Shown here: in pieces, positions 1-11,140 of the stretch
Numbering within the stretch: the stretch's first letter is position 1
Layout of the letters: each line of letters opens with the position of its first letter
Source: Ascaphus truei
Lineage: Eukaryota > Chordata > Amphibia > Anura > Ascaphidae
Assembly: GCA_036426205.1 (NCBI GenBank)
Contig: WSYH01000651.1
Coordinates: forward strand, 1 to 64,000
Direction: 5' to 3'
DNA: 64,000 bases
Notes under the pieces: generated by a model
Told to the model about the DNA's origin: nothing
Database searches by the model: none
The model's input: the letters and a program-made list of their open reading frames with translations, nothing else
Position numbers and translations under genes: made by a program

Positions 1-205
1 GTTCATTCATATTCTCATATAAAACTTTTAGACTCATACTTTTTTTCCTCTATATGAGCTCTACGTAATTATTATTATTGTGACAAATTCATTCATTGCA
101 TTAGTTCACGTTTGACATTGGTATAGTACACTGCCGGCCGATGAGCTCATATAGAGGAAAAAATGTAGGAGTCTAAAAGTTTTATATGATAATATGAATG
201 AACAA
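1..205. mobile_element. Fold-back element with ~60-bp terminal inverted repeats
   Basis: The first 60 bases and bases about 145-205 are inverted copies of each other with a few mismatches: one arm starts GTTCATTCATATT and the other ends AATATGAATGAAC. The spacer is about 85 bases and has no ORF. This is the shape of a fold-back or MITE-type non-autonomous DNA element. The left end coincides with the window edge, so the arm may be longer, and no TSD can be checked. Superfamily unknown. Confidence 0.6.
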
Positions 206-3200
206 TAATTGACACAGTAATTATGATAATTAGGTTACACATTCAAAAGTAATTAATTGAAGTGCTTAAATCCCAAGTGGAATAAATGCAGTTCCAGCTG
301 GCCAAGACCATAGAGTTCTTGGCAAGGTCATTTCTTTCATCAATGTTTCTGGTGCTCTGTTATACGCATTGTAATCCAAAATTAACCCTTTCCTTGCCAG
401 ATGACTGATTTTCTTTTCCAACAGAAAGTTAAAAGAGAAATGACATTTCAAATATCATCTCAGTCTCATCACTTGTTATTAACTTCAATTCCGTTAGTGA
501 CAGCAAATTTAAACTGCAAACAAAATAATAGCAAAATGCGTCAATGTTTAAAATGGCCATAGTGCTTTTAACACTTTTACTTTCCGGGATCAATTCACTA
601 GGCGGAACAAGGTAGTGGAATAAAATTAGTTTTATTCTGCTGAGACCAGCAGACACACAATGACACACAAAATACAGAAGAATACACACTTAACTGTGGG
701 TCTGGTGGGAGTCTCTAGCTTCAACTAGGTGCAGGGCGCCTGCTTCGGAAGGGTTACCCTGTCCGCTCCTCATCCAGGAACTTCACAGTACCTTCCTCGG
801 GGAAGATACCTGGCCGTACCCTCTAACCGCGAGCATGGCAAAATATGCAACTTGGCCGCAAACTCAGAACTTGGTCTCAGCTAGACAGGCTTCTCCGGCA
901 ACTCCATGCCGAGTGCTTTACTATTCGGAGCAGTGCCTCCCCGACCCAAGCTCCAAGAAGTCTGGTTCTCTGATCGGCCAGTCCCTTTGCATAGACCTCA
1001 CTGTTCTATGTTCCACATGGACAAGGGACTGGGGATCAATCAGAGAACGGATCGTAGCTGTATCAGCTAATTAGAGCTGGAGGCTCACCTGGCTGTATGC
1101 ATCAGAGGAGGGTGTGTGTCAGGACGCCGGCAAGTGGGAAATTTGAACTGGCCAATGGGAATCATGCCTACCAGCAACGGATTCCCAATGCCAGCCCCAG
1201 ACCGCCCGCTGCCTAGGCTCCACCGAGTCTTGGCGAACAAAGTGTCTCCCCCGCAGGGAGTACTTGTTCCCATACCCGGTACTTTGCCCTTCCCAACTCG
1301 CCAAACGTTCTAACACCTATCAACTTCCCTTCTCTTTGATACCCGATCTCTATGCAGACATCCTTGCTACCTCACAGATTACAGGATTGTCTGTATAGAG
1401 ATGAATACACAATTTAAAATGTTACATTTTTACTCTAACCTGGGCTTGGGACTGCAACTATTATAATAAGCATTGCGGGCTGAAAATACCATTTCTAAAG
1501 GGAAGATATAAGGGTGTCAATATGCCGACACATACCCAAAGACGCGGTCTGCGGGTAAAATGGGGGGACAACTGGTATCTTTGCCCCCGACCTTTTACAT
1601 TTTAATCACATTTCCACCCAAATATCCACCCTTAAACTCCTGCTCCCGAAATCCAAGGTTTATAACACAACAGGAAATGATATAACACACACACACTGTC
1701 CCCAGCTCATGGTGCTTCTAAGCTACCGGGAGCCCACGTTTTTCTTGTGTGTAAGTTTTAGGTGAGATATTTCGGTAGAAATGCAATTATTTTGGTTGCA
1801 GGAGTTCGGGGGCCAAAGTTCCTGGTAGTCCCCTAATTCCCCCAAGCGAGCAGGCATGATTTGCCGGCATGCAGGGTGAATTACACCAGGGCTACCCAGT
1901 GTCCCCCAGACTCCTGGTTTTAGAGCCCAGATATCCCAGATTCATTTCCCGCACAGGTATGGGTCTTGCCAAGACATTATTTATTAAACTATGTTTTGTT
2001 ATGTTTTGTGCATTTGTTATAAGGCCCTATGCAGTCAGCCCGGACATCTACCTAGGCACCAGCATATCTGCATAGAGTTCGTAGTTCAAAGGAAAGAGGC
2101 TGTCCAGAGGTGAAAAACAGTTTGTGGATGAGGAAGGGCGATTGTCTAGGTCCGGAGAACAAGCACCCTGTGGGGATGCCATTTGAGTCTGCCAGACCTG
2201 CCGGAGCCTGCCCAGCAGGTGGCAATGAGTTAGCCTGGGGATATACAGCTTGTAGGTGCATTTCTCATTGGCTAATTCATATTTCCCGCCCACCCGGCTT
2301 TTTGAGTCGGCTTGGCACGCCTCCTCCTCTGACGTCAGCCAAGAGACGATCCCCGTTTCTATTGGCTAGTGGGATAGGGTTCCCACACTCTGATTGGTCA
2401 CTCCTCCTACTTCCATGCTGAAGATTGCTCAGCGGAAGGTATGTAAGAAGATGCCCCAGTCAGAGAACCAGGTGTTTCTGTGACTTGGACCAGTGATGCA
2501 AAGGCAGTGATCCAAGTTGCTCTGTTGCAAATAGCAGAGTAGCTGGCTTCATTTTTGGAGCTAGGAAAGCCTGCCAAGCTGAGGCCAAGTCAGATGCGGG
2601 CTCCAAGATCTTGTTTGAGAACGTGGCGGGCGTGGTTTTTAGCCGAAAAGAGGACCAGGAAGCCGGGACATGGTAGTATAAAAGATAGCATTTGTTTCTG
2701 TATTGAACTATTTTACACTACATTACATGAACTTGTCAACAATTCCTGCTTTTTAAGTGCACACATTTTACTGATGGCAGTTGAATAACATACAGTACGT
2801 ATAACTTTTGTCAACCTCATCTAGTACTGTTTGTAGTTCTGTAATTAAGTACCTTTGATATTTGAGATACTTAGAGATGTAGCGAGACTTGCTGTCCCTG
2901 GAACCATGGCTGAAAAAGCTTAAAGCCACGACTCAGTAAATAGTGCTGCCATCAGTGGATAATTATCCATCACTAGGGCAGACGCCCTCCTGTGATTTGC
3001 CCCAGTGCTGAAAACAGTAAGTCTTGCTACAACTGTAAGGTTTTAAATTATTGATGTATTTTATCTTGCACTGCGTTTTAAGGACTGTATTTATAGTGTT
3101 TGTTACCTAAAGGGCTACCAGTGACAAATTTACAAATCCAAGATTTTCTGTAAAAACAGCAAATGTTTTCCAATTTGTATATGTTTGTTATGATGGTCAT

Positions 3201-3362
3201 TTTAAAGAGTACTTCAACAGCACTTTCACTGATTATATAATCACAATATTGGCTTTGTCTGTTCCAAAAATCTCAGTATTTTTTCTTTATACTGTAGAAA
3301 AACATATCAACCTAACCAACAGCAGATATTGGATCATAATATTGAGAAAATTGTGTTATGGG
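206..3362. other. No recognisable gene; old repeat debris
   Basis: Short overlapping ORFs occur in several frames, but none has a recognisable domain. Parts at about 700-1320 and 2040-2450 are GC-richer and resemble LTR or promoter debris, with several ATTGG (inverted CCAAT) motifs. The remainder is AT-rich. I see no tRNA, satellite or transposase. Confidence 0.4.
2258..2455 (+). promoter_or_regulatory. Cluster of inverted CCAAT boxes followed by an ATG and a splice-donor-like site
   Basis: Three ATTGG motifs lie between about 2265 and 2400. Just downstream an ATG opens a short frame (M-L-K-I-A-Q-R-K) running straight into AAG|GTATGTAAG, a near-ideal vertebrate 5' splice site. This could be a small promoter and first exon, or the U3/R region of an old LTR. 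No downstream exon was identified, so the call is weak. Confidence 0.2.
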
Positions 3363-3377
3363 TGTAACACCTCTATC

Positions 3378-3424
<47 letters not shown>

Positions 3425-3835
3425 AGGGAGATCTGCTGGTATATAGAGTGTCAGTGGTGCAGTGGTGCATACCTGTTGGTTCTCAGGAGGTCTGAGTCTC
3501 CGCGATGGTGTGTGGATTAGGGCAATAGGACAGGCTTTCAGGATGGTGCAGCGCCTCCATCCTGCTTGGCTCTGCCAGGGGCAGGGTTTCTCCTTGCAGG
3601 AACTTTTGTAGTGAGTCAGGCAGAAGCAAGGAACAGCACAACCAGATTTTATTGTTGGACAGCTCATGCATTCCTTCAGCCTCTCTTGCAAGAGAGGTAC
3701 TATTCTTCAGATATTCACAGAACACATCCCTCCCATCTTGCATGCTTCTTCCCTGAACTGGGCCCCAGAGGCTTGAGGCCCCTGAGGGTAGTCCTTTACT
3801 TCCCTACCCCCTGATGGGGCAATGTGGAATCAGAA
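3363..3835 (-). mobile_element. Fragment of a TGTAAC-type LTR family
   Basis: The segment begins TGTAACACC and contains the block 'gtggtgcatacctg...ggaggtctgagtctccgc', which recurs in the LTRs at 8826, 28646 and 42665. The LTR at 28646 has a PBS on its minus-strand side, so by analogy this fragment is in minus orientation. It is interrupted near its end by a long C-run, and the far boundary is not clear. Confidence 0.5.
3379..3424. repeat. Poly-C tract (46 bases)
   Basis: An uninterrupted run of about 46 C bases inside the LTR fragment. Its length is likely polymorphic or uncertain in any assembly. It produces a spurious proline/glycine-rich ORF on each strand. Confidence 0.9.
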
Positions 3836-5935
3836 CCTACCCCACAAGGAGGAGGCTACACTGGGTGAGCTCACTAACTTTCGAAGGGAGCCATCTTTTT
3901 TTTTTTACCAGGGGAGGGTCCCACACCTTAGCCCTGGTAAAAGGTAAAGCACTCCTACGGTGAACCACCCCCCATCCCCATCCCATCCCCAACGCCACCC
4001 CCACTCCTCCCCCCCTCTGGCACATGCTCCAAAGGTTCCAAGCCTGTACCTGGAGACAAATTAACATTCCAGTGAGGAGAAGCATATGATGGCCCATGTG
4101 AAAGGAATTTAACCCTAACACTGCCTGCTCCTCACCAGGACTTATTGTGTTAGGGCCAGAGAGCACATAGCCAGGGTACATGGCTATATGGGTTTCTGTT
4201 GGTTCCCAAGTGGTATGGGTAAAGAATAATAGTGTAGTCTTTGAACAATGTCTAAGTAACACAGTGCTAATGTGATGTAAAATATGTTACACACGTTCTT
4301 TGTGTACACAGAAAACAAAAAAAGTAGGAATTTTGCTACAACTTAAACAATGCATATAGTTTTTGGAAAAAAAGGAGCAGATTAAGAATGTGATTTTTCT
4401 TACATAAAATATACAGCTTTTTAAAGGTAAACAGAACTATCTTGTATTAAGCATTTCTTATTTTTTTTACTTTAAAGCTATTTTTCTTTAGACAGCTAGA
4501 AATGGGTCATTATTGGTATGATCTCTCATTCTGCACAGCCAATACAGTAGATAATTTTATTATCAGTAATGGGCATTAGAGAAAATTATTTTAGCTTGAA
4601 TGAAGCACTACAATTGCAATAAACATTTATGAAACACAAAATGTTGATAACCAAGAGCTTCTGAAGTAAATGTCAAGTGACATACAATAATGATCACTTT
4701 ACAAATGTACAAATGTCTTAAAATTTGGTTCTCAAGATATTTTGCAGTTTTCGGTTAAATTAGCATTTTCACAAAAGTTTACATTGTTCAAAATTTCACC
4801 AGTTCAATCTGTTTAGTGAACTTCAGTAAACATTTCACACATCCTTACAGTTGCTTTCGTTAAGTTCATCGTTTGATTAGTGTCAATTAAGTGTTTGGTT
4901 TGTTTAAAAGTATGTTACTGTATGCTCGCTCTTTTGCTCAAGCAGTTTTTAAGTGAACTGGAAAATAGTAAAGCAGTGTGTTGGTGTCAATATATTACCT
5001 AGCTCATGAGAAAAAACATTTTTGTTGATTTTGTCATTCTCAGTTAGGTTTGCTCTGTTATGAAACAGTTAAATATCATAAAATTTAAAACAATTAAAAA
5101 AAATTCTTGAAATTTATAAATGATAATGCCGTGAAGAAGAATTATCTAACTTAACAAAAGCATTATTTCTACAAAAGATAACTTTAAGACAGTGTAAGCT
5201 TTCAAATACATCCTTACACAATAATTACTAGAAGTGAGAGGAGGATTTATTCATGACAGCTTTTCAAGTAGCTGAAAAAGTATTAAACCACTGCCACCAA
5301 ATGATGTTGCAAGTCAGGGGTATTTTTCACTACTTCCAATATAGTCATCTTTCTTTACACTTTGTGTCTGGTGTCTGAGGTGGCATTAACTTAATATTCC
5401 CAATAAAATTTTGCATAATATATCAAATTTAATTTTAAAATAAAGCAGACATTTGACAGTCAGATAAATAGTCATGGGTTATTTGGGAGTTTTTGTCTAG
5501 TGGATTAATTTAAAAAGTGCTGACCTGAGTAAAAAAATAAATAAGGGAACACCTGCAATTCAAATGGATATATGGAGTAGACAGAACTCAATTAGTGTAT
5601 ATAAGAGAATTAAGTGTGAAGATGTGGTGCAACAGGAACAAAGGGGACCCTAACCCCTCCCAAGCAATACTAACAAAAAGAATAATTCCCAGCACTCAAT
5701 AAAATGATAGTCTGGCGATAAGCAAAATAGGAAATTTAATGTGAAAACATATCAACAAAAATAACACAGATACAAATGCACTGTAATTGCAAATAAAGGG
5801 GAAGCAATTATTCAAGGTGTAAGAACACACCTGTGGTAAATAGGAGGGCAAGGGATTGGGGAAGGAAGGAAGGAAAAGGAAAACAAATGGGGGAGGAAGG
5901 GAGGGGGAGAAAACAATATATATCTATATATATAT
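3836..5935. other. AT-rich non-coding stretch
   Basis: About 2 kb of AT-rich sequence with no ORF of recognisable character and no clear repeat arms. Short purine-rich GGAAGG runs occur near 5860-5910. I see nothing functional. Confidence 0.4.
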
Positions 5936-6112
5936 ACAGTGTTCGACAAACCTATACATTTGCTCGCCCCGGGCAAGTGGATTTAACCCCGGGCGAGTAA
6001 ATATTGGCCCAAGCAGCACACGTTTGGTTCTAGGTGGCGAGTAGATTTTTTTGTGTGGCGAGTAAATTTTTTGGTGATTTGTCAACCACTGTATATATAT
6101 AGCAAATGGAAA

Positions 6113-6425
6113 TATTACTGTATGCTCATTTGCATGTCTTAGACAGGTCTGCAACCCTGCCTTTCACCATTATCACCCAGCACACAGCACTTCCACTGCA
6201 GCAAGGGATTCTGGGAAATTACATGCAAATGAGCACACAGTGCCATCTTTTGCTTCAAAATCATTCAACAAGGTTCCCCTATAGACTTAAGCTTGCTGCA
6301 TGGTCACAGCTTTGAGCACAGCCAGGGTTAAGATGCATAGCCAGTAAACCCACCCACAGACAGACTGTTTTGACCTTAATGGGTCTCTTCAGTGTGGGGT
6401 TGGTTATACTGGCTATGCAAAAACG
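6113..6425 (-). mobile_element. Partial hammerhead fold-back element (one arm plus ribozyme region)
   Basis: The left part (about 6120-6240, with GCAAGGGATTCTGGGAAAT and CATGCAAATGAGCACA) is a diverged copy of the arm of the element at 6548-7085. A degenerate hammerhead core follows on the minus strand. The 12-base GCATAGCCAGTA lies in inverse orientation on both sides of that core (about 6337 and 6407), forming an extended stem I. Confidence 0.55.
6360..6395 (-). ncRNA. Degenerate hammerhead ribozyme core (G12 to A)
   Basis: Read on the minus strand: CTGAAGA, then a 4-bp stem II GACC/GGTC with a 6-nt loop, then AAAA where the core needs GAAA, then CAGTC, ending in a GUC-type cleavage triplet. 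ACA/TGT starts stem I. Only the G12 position departs from the consensus CUGANGA...GAAA...NUH. Loss of G12 should abolish most activity, so this is probably a dead copy. Confidence 0.5.
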
Positions 6426-6547
6426 AAGCAAGGGATAGGGTTTACCATACTTGGTTAAGTTATGGTGGGTAAAAAAAGTGGATGATTTTTGTCACTTTTT
6501 TTTACCTACCTTAACTTAACTAGTGTGTGTGTGTGGCCAACAAAGAA

Positions 6548-7085
6548 TATCACTTGTGAGCACATTCACATGTCTTAGACAGGTCTGCAACCCTGCCTTT
6601 AAAGCATTATCACCTCGCATACAGTCCTCCCACTGCAGCAAGGGATTCTGGGAAATGACATGCCTATGAGCACAGAATGTGTCACCTTTTGCCTGGAAAA
6701 CCCACATGGAGCCCATTTAAGCTGATGTATCGCCATTCACACAGCTTTTAAACACAGCACGGGACTAGCAACTCAACCATTATTACGTCGCATACAGTCC
6801 TAGACCAACCTCATACTGAGGATACCCATCAAGGTTGAAACATGTCTGTGAGTGGTCTGTACTTGCTTTGATAGTCCCAAAGCTGTGTGAACGGCGATAC
6901 ACCAGCTTAAATGCGCTCCATGTGAATGGATATTCCAGGCAAAAGGTGACACATTGTGTGCTCATTTGCATGTCATTTCCTAGAATCCCTTGCTGCAGTG
7001 GGAGGACTGTATGCGAGGTGATAATAGTTGAAAGGCAGGGTTGCAGACCTGTCTAAGACATGTGAATGTGCTCACAAGTGATATT
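6548..7085 (+). mobile_element. Long inverted-repeat element with a hammerhead motif in its loop
   Basis: The left arm (about 6548-6749) and right arm (about 6875-7085) are inverted copies of about 200 bp. Both carry the blocks 'gacaggtctgcaaccctgcc', 'gcatacagtcct' and 'gcaagggattctggg'. The loop between the arms holds a hammerhead core on the plus strand. There is no ORF. This matches the elements at 8764-10406 and 38209-39073 and is probably a non-autonomous relative of PLEs (inference). Confidence 0.6.
6810..6852 (+). ncRNA. Type I hammerhead ribozyme, complete conserved core
   Basis: CTGAGGA (6816-6822) matches CUGANGA. Stem II is ACC/GGT with loop CATCAA (one extra T-T mismatch at the base), followed by GAAA (6837-6840) and CATGTC, so the predicted cut follows C6846 of a GUC triplet. 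Stem I pairs CTCATA (6810-6815) with TGTGAG (6847-6852), including one G-U pair. Stem III is only the palindrome ACATGT, as described for minimal PLE hammerheads thought to work as dimers (family knowledge). Confidence 0.7.
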
Positions 7086-7167
7086 CTTTATTGGCTATAT
7101 GCTAACGGTGGAGGTTTTCTGTCGCCTTTTTCACCCACCATAACTTAAAATGTATTATATATATATA

Positions 7168-8620
7168 TGTAGCAGGCTTCCCCCTGGCCCCCCTTACCAC
7201 CGCAGGAGAACGGGGACCCCCGTGGTATGTCGGGGAGCTGCGGGGGCTGCCGGCGACATCAGTTACAGGGCGCCGCCATCTTGTGTGAGATCGCAGTTGC
7301 GCAGTGTAGTCGCGCACGCGCTGTACAGTGCCAGGAGTGCCGGCGGCAATGTTAAGGTTGGCGTGAGGTCGCATATGCATAGAACCACCGCGGTAGCCAT
7401 TACAGGATCGTGCGTGCGCAGTAAAGATAGCGCACGCGGTCCCAATGCTACAGAGGTCCTGAGTGGACTACAATTCCCAGCAGCCTCTGGGGATTGCCCT
7501 TTCACCCACATCACGTGCAGCCAGCCAGCAAATAGGGCTTTGCAGCTTCTCCTGTGGAGGAAAGATACAATGATGCGGGGACCACGTTTTTCAGTTGGAG
7601 CTGGGAGCTGGGAGCAGGAAGGGGGAGGAAGTGTGTAAGGAGCAAGACTCTTACACTAGGCCAGGTTACCCCCAGGCCCCAGGTAGGTCCCACTCCCCAC
7701 TAGGTTAGTGGGTAAGTTCTTAGGGAAGGGCCCTTAGATAGGGACCCTGCCCTTAGGTGTGTGCAAGTCTAGTCAGTGACACAGCTGCCGTGCTATGTGC
7801 TCTGACTAGAAGATACAGTGTGGCTTTGTAGTGCAGCCACAGCAGTTAGTTGACTGTGAAAGTGAGAGTTCTTCTGCATGCAGGGACTAGGGTAGAGGTA
7901 TACCCCTGGGCCCAATTAGTCCCCTGGGACACCAGAGGAAGCTGTATGCTATAGGGTCGGCCTTAGGACAGGGACTCCTTCACCATAATTAGAGAGCAAG
8001 AGGATTGCTGTCTGACAGTACATGACTGTCAGTACAGCGTGTATCAGAGACTGTGATAAAGGATCATTCCGGCTGGAGATTATTTTCCCTGTGGAGTCAG
8101 CTTGTGCATCCATACCTGCAGAGAGCAGCGCAGCACGCCGTGGGATCACTGTGCGGTGTTGCTGAGTCCAAGGATTTTCTTGACCAGGACTGGTCAGGGA
8201 GGTAGTATACATTAAGTGCACCACCGGGCCCCAACACAGGGAAGCGCTATCTCTCACACTCACACTTTCTTTACTGTTGTGGACACTCAAGAGACTGAGG
8301 GGAATGTGATGATGGACATGTGGGTGAGGGGATGGTATGCATTCAGAGTGATGCACTGTTATTCATATATTGATTTGATGTTATGCAAAGAGAGTGTTAT
8401 TGAAGTTACAGTTCATACTCAGTAAATACTGTTTATTCACACGGTGTGTATTTACTGTATGTGGGTTCTGGTGAGGGCACACTCCCACCCTGTTGGGATC
8501 TCTCATCAGTGAAGGCGCTGCACCGAGTGTAAGTACATACCCCAGGTTCCCCGTGGCAGAAGCTCAGCTCTCCTTGTTGCCAAACAGGTACCGCACCATA
8601 CTGAGAAGTAGTCAGATACA
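7168..8620 (+). mobile_element. LTR of the TGTAGC...TACA family, plus orientation
   Basis: It starts TGTAGCAGGC. Its first 150 bases are the inverse of the end of the LTR at 8826-10259 (shared block with GCGCCGCCATCTTG). The distal part (about 8530-8600, 'cataccccaggttcc...gccaaacaggt') matches the reverse complement of the start of the LTR at 28646. The 3' boundary at TACA near 8620 is approximate and no TSD was found. The short ORFs inside have no domain content. Confidence 0.55.
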
Positions 8621-8763
8621 CCTACCCAAAACAATCTCACTTAGGGGGGGGTGAAAGAGGGATACATATATATAGTATAGTATATAGTTAGTTGATAGAA
8701 GGTCACTGGCACTCCTGTAGATAATCAGTAGTGGGCTGGTGCATGTCCCATAGAAATAATGAA

Positions 8764-8825
8764 AGCATACCGCCATGAAGCGGCAAAGAGGCGACAGCAC
8801 TCAGACAGTTTGAAGCAGTATTATG
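8764..8825 (+). repeat. Left arm of a hammerhead fold-back element
   Basis: This 62-bp arm is the inverse of about 10345-10406 (blocks 'gaggcgacagcactcagacag' inverse to 'ctgtctgagtgctgtcgcctc'). It was continuous with 10264-10280 before the LTR inserted, so the arm plus ribozyme stem I formed one inverted repeat of more than 80 bp. Confidence 0.75.
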
Positions 8826-10259
8826 TGTAACGGGTATTCCCCCTACCCCAATCGCACATAGAGTGCATGTGAGGGGGGACATATATGTTACCAGGTGTGG
8901 TGCGTATACCTGCAGGTTCACAGGAGGCCTGAGCCTCCGCTGATGTGAACCTGGGGTGCTTCTCTGGAACGTTTTTTCAATCAGTGCCTTCACCTATGTG
9001 AGATTCTAGGAGTGTAGAATGGCCCTCACATAGGAACATCCATAAACTAACCAGCCCACACCAAAGGTATATATAACACAGGTTTACTATATGGGCAAAT
9101 AACACAATAACATCACATCATACTGTATAGCAACACAGCCGTGTTACCCCCTGCCACTAGCTGGCAGCTATAACTTTGCACCTAACTGGGCTATACCTTT
9201 ACACCCTCTTCCCAACCCCGTGTCCAAAGAGTCCAAGCCCACCCAAGTGTGTGAACAGGCCTGTCACATATGAGGAGCAAGTTAAAGTTGGGGCACGTGT
9301 GGAAGGTTGTAAATACCTGCCCAGGTGTCTCTACACCTGGGTGTCTTCGCAAAGGGTCTACCCGCGCCACTTGGTCCAGCGCTGATCTGTACCTCCGCGT
9401 GGGATGGGGTCCCGCCGGACGTCCCACCGTAAGGACAGTCTCTGGATCAGCAAAACAGCTTACAGGAACATGCAGCAAACCCTTTCACTGGGTCCCTGCA
9501 CTAAGGAACTACACAGGGTCTCTCCCTGCTTTAAGGAACTGCACAGGGTCTCTCCCTGCTCTAAGGAACTGCACAGGGTCTCTCCCTGCTCTAAGGAACT
9601 GCACAGCTGAAGGGGCACAGGGTCCTTACCTAAGAGCCTGTCCCTATGAACACCCACCCTCACTAGTGGGGAGTCAGGGCCTCAGCTCTAGCCCAGGGGA
9701 TTTCTGGCCTAGGGCAGAAGCTCACAGCTCTTTGCCCCCCTTCCTTCCCCCACTGTCTCCATAGCCTAACTGACTCATGTGCTTCACAGTCTGCTTCCTG
9801 ACTCTGCACACAACAATGTATCCTTCTCCAGCAGGAGAAGTTGCAAGCTCTATTGGCTGTCTGGCTGCCTGTGACCAAGGTGAAAGTGCAGTCCCCAGAG
9901 GCTGCTGGGAATTGTAGTCCTTTATGGCCCTCTTTAACATTGGGGCCGCGTGTGCGTACTATAATGGCCGCCGCTACTCTCCATGGAGCCTGTGCAAACC
10001 TGTAATGGCCACCGCATCGCCCTAACTGCGCATGCGCAACTTTTAGGGATCCTTCCTGCCTCCCTACACTTTCCTGCGCTAGGTGTAATGGCCGCCGCGA
10101 CTGCAAAGGCGCACCGCGCATGCGCAAACGCGCACAAGATGGCGGCGCCCTGTCACTGATGCCGTCGGGAGCTGCGATGGCCCATGCAACTGCCTGACAT
10201 GGTGCGGGGGTACCCGCTACTCTGCGCAGGTGAGGAGGGCCAGGGGGAATCCTGCTACA
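8826..10259 (-). mobile_element. Solo LTR, minus orientation, with 4-bp TSD
   Basis: On the plus strand it runs from TGTAACGGG to CCTGCTACA, so on the minus strand it starts TGTAGCAGG. It is flanked by TATG at 8822-8825 and at 10260-10263. Removing it restores the inverted repeat of the fold-back element, which independently confirms both ends. Similar LTRs lie at 7168 and 28646. No internal region is attached, so this is a solo LTR made by LTR-LTR recombination. It contains a 30-bp tandem repeat. Confidence 0.8.
9509..9608. repeat. 30-bp tandem repeat, about 3.4 copies
   Basis: The unit 'ctctaaggaactgcacaggg tctctccctg' is repeated inside the solo LTR with one or two substitutions between copies. 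It produces repetitive short ORFs on both strands that are not genes. Confidence 0.85.
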
Positions 10260-10260
10260 T

Positions 10261-10344
10261 ATGTATTAAACAAATAGCACCCCCCTGAGGAAGATCCCCC
10301 TGTGGGATCGAAACGTTGGAGATATGTGCTATATGTTTAATACA
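10261..10344 (+). ncRNA. Hammerhead ribozyme with long stem I at the tip of an inverted repeat
   Basis: CTGAGGA (10285-10291), then a perfect 6-bp stem II GATCCC/GGGATC with loop CCTGT, GAAA (10310-10313), then CGTT with the palindrome ACGT as stem III and a GUU cleavage triplet. Outer stem I pairs 10261-10280 with 10325-10344 (19 of 20 bases). An internal loop (CCCC against GGAGATAT) sits where natural hammerheads make their loop-loop contact. Innermost pairs next to the core are weak (C-G, C-G). All consensus core bases are present. Confidence 0.75.
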
Positions 10345-10406
10345 TAATACTGCTTCAAACTGTCTGAGTGCTGTCGCCTCTTTGCCGCTTCATGGTAATG
10401 TATGCT
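10345..10406 (+). repeat. Right arm of the hammerhead fold-back element
   Basis: Inverse of 8764-8825 (see that entry). It ends in a (TA)n/(CA)n run at about 10410-10432, outside the pairing region. Confidence 0.7.
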
Positions 10407-10632
10407 TTTATATATATATATATACACACACAGAAAAAAAAGATGAAAAGCCCCGATCCTGGAGTGATAACGTATAAAAGATTTAATACACTTTGGACAT
10501 TTAGAATGGAACACTCACAAACATCAGTTTAAATTGCACGTTGTATGAGAACAATCTCATGCCCCAACATGCTTCTCTGGGACGCTGCTCCACGCACCAC
10601 TCTGGCAAAACCTTCCCTCTGCGTGGTGTCAC
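10407..10632. other. Unassigned repeat remnant next to the Gmr1-like insertion
   Basis: Contains (TA)n(CA)n and then unrecognised sequence. This segment was joined to 16132 and beyond before the Gmr1-like element inserted. It may therefore be the 3' side of the minus-strand gypsy element, or another insertion within it; I could not decide. Confidence 0.35.
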
Positions 10633-11138
10633 TGTGACAGGGTGAAGTCAACCCCTATCAGTTATGCCTGGGAGACATATGTGTGAGTGCTTCATCCAGC
10701 ACTCAGAAGGGTTAACTCAGGAGGAAGCTAGGTAATCAGGATGTAAGCTGACACCTGATAACCAGCAAGGTATAAAATGAGGTTGTTACTGGCAGTAGCT
10801 GGCTGCCTTAGACCAGAGCATGCTGCTATGTGAGCTGCTAGCCAGACGGATTCACCAACTAACTCTTTCAACCAAAGTAAGCATTGTTAATTTGTTTTCC
10901 TGACTGCATAATATACACTTACGGTTTGGTAAATGGTTTAGCCGGCCAGCTTGCTCGATAGGCCTGGAGTGTTAGTCAGTTCTCCCAATGTGGAGCAGGT
11001 TTTGTTTTGATTTAAAGGGACAGTGTACCCACATGTTATGTTATGTTGTGGAGAAATAAAGCCACTGAACGTTTTCCTTATCCTGAAACTACACGTGTCG
11101 ACTGTTCCCTGACCTCGGCTACAGGCCGTCCTGCTACA
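10633..11138 (+). repeat. 5' LTR of the Gmr1-like element
   Basis: Starts TGTGACAGGG and ends CTGCTACA. It holds a TATA box (TATAAAA, about 10771) and a polyadenylation signal (AATAAA, about 11055). The same LTR occurs as the 3' LTR (15621-16126) and as a solo LTR (21103-21620). Confidence 0.9.
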
Positions 11139-11140
11139 GG

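Noticed and set aside
3249..3691. Proline- and glycine-rich ORFs around 3380-3424
   Set aside because: They come from the poly-C tract and have no other protein-like content.
7150..7638. 162-codon ORF in the LTR at 7168
   Set aside because: It lies in GC-rich LTR sequence, has no domain, and overlaps open frames on the other strand.
9509..9608. CRISPR-like spaced repeats
   Set aside because: The 30-bp units are directly adjacent without unique spacers, and the sequence is eukaryotic.
9270..9764. 164-codon ORF with repeated LRNCTGSLPA
   Set aside because: It reflects a 30-bp tandem repeat inside an LTR; the opposite strand gives a similar repetitive ORF.
8826..10259. The LTR at 8826 as the missing 3' LTR of the minus-strand gypsy element
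   Set aside because: It has its own TATG duplication and sits cleanly inside a hammerhead fold-back element, so it is a separate solo LTR.
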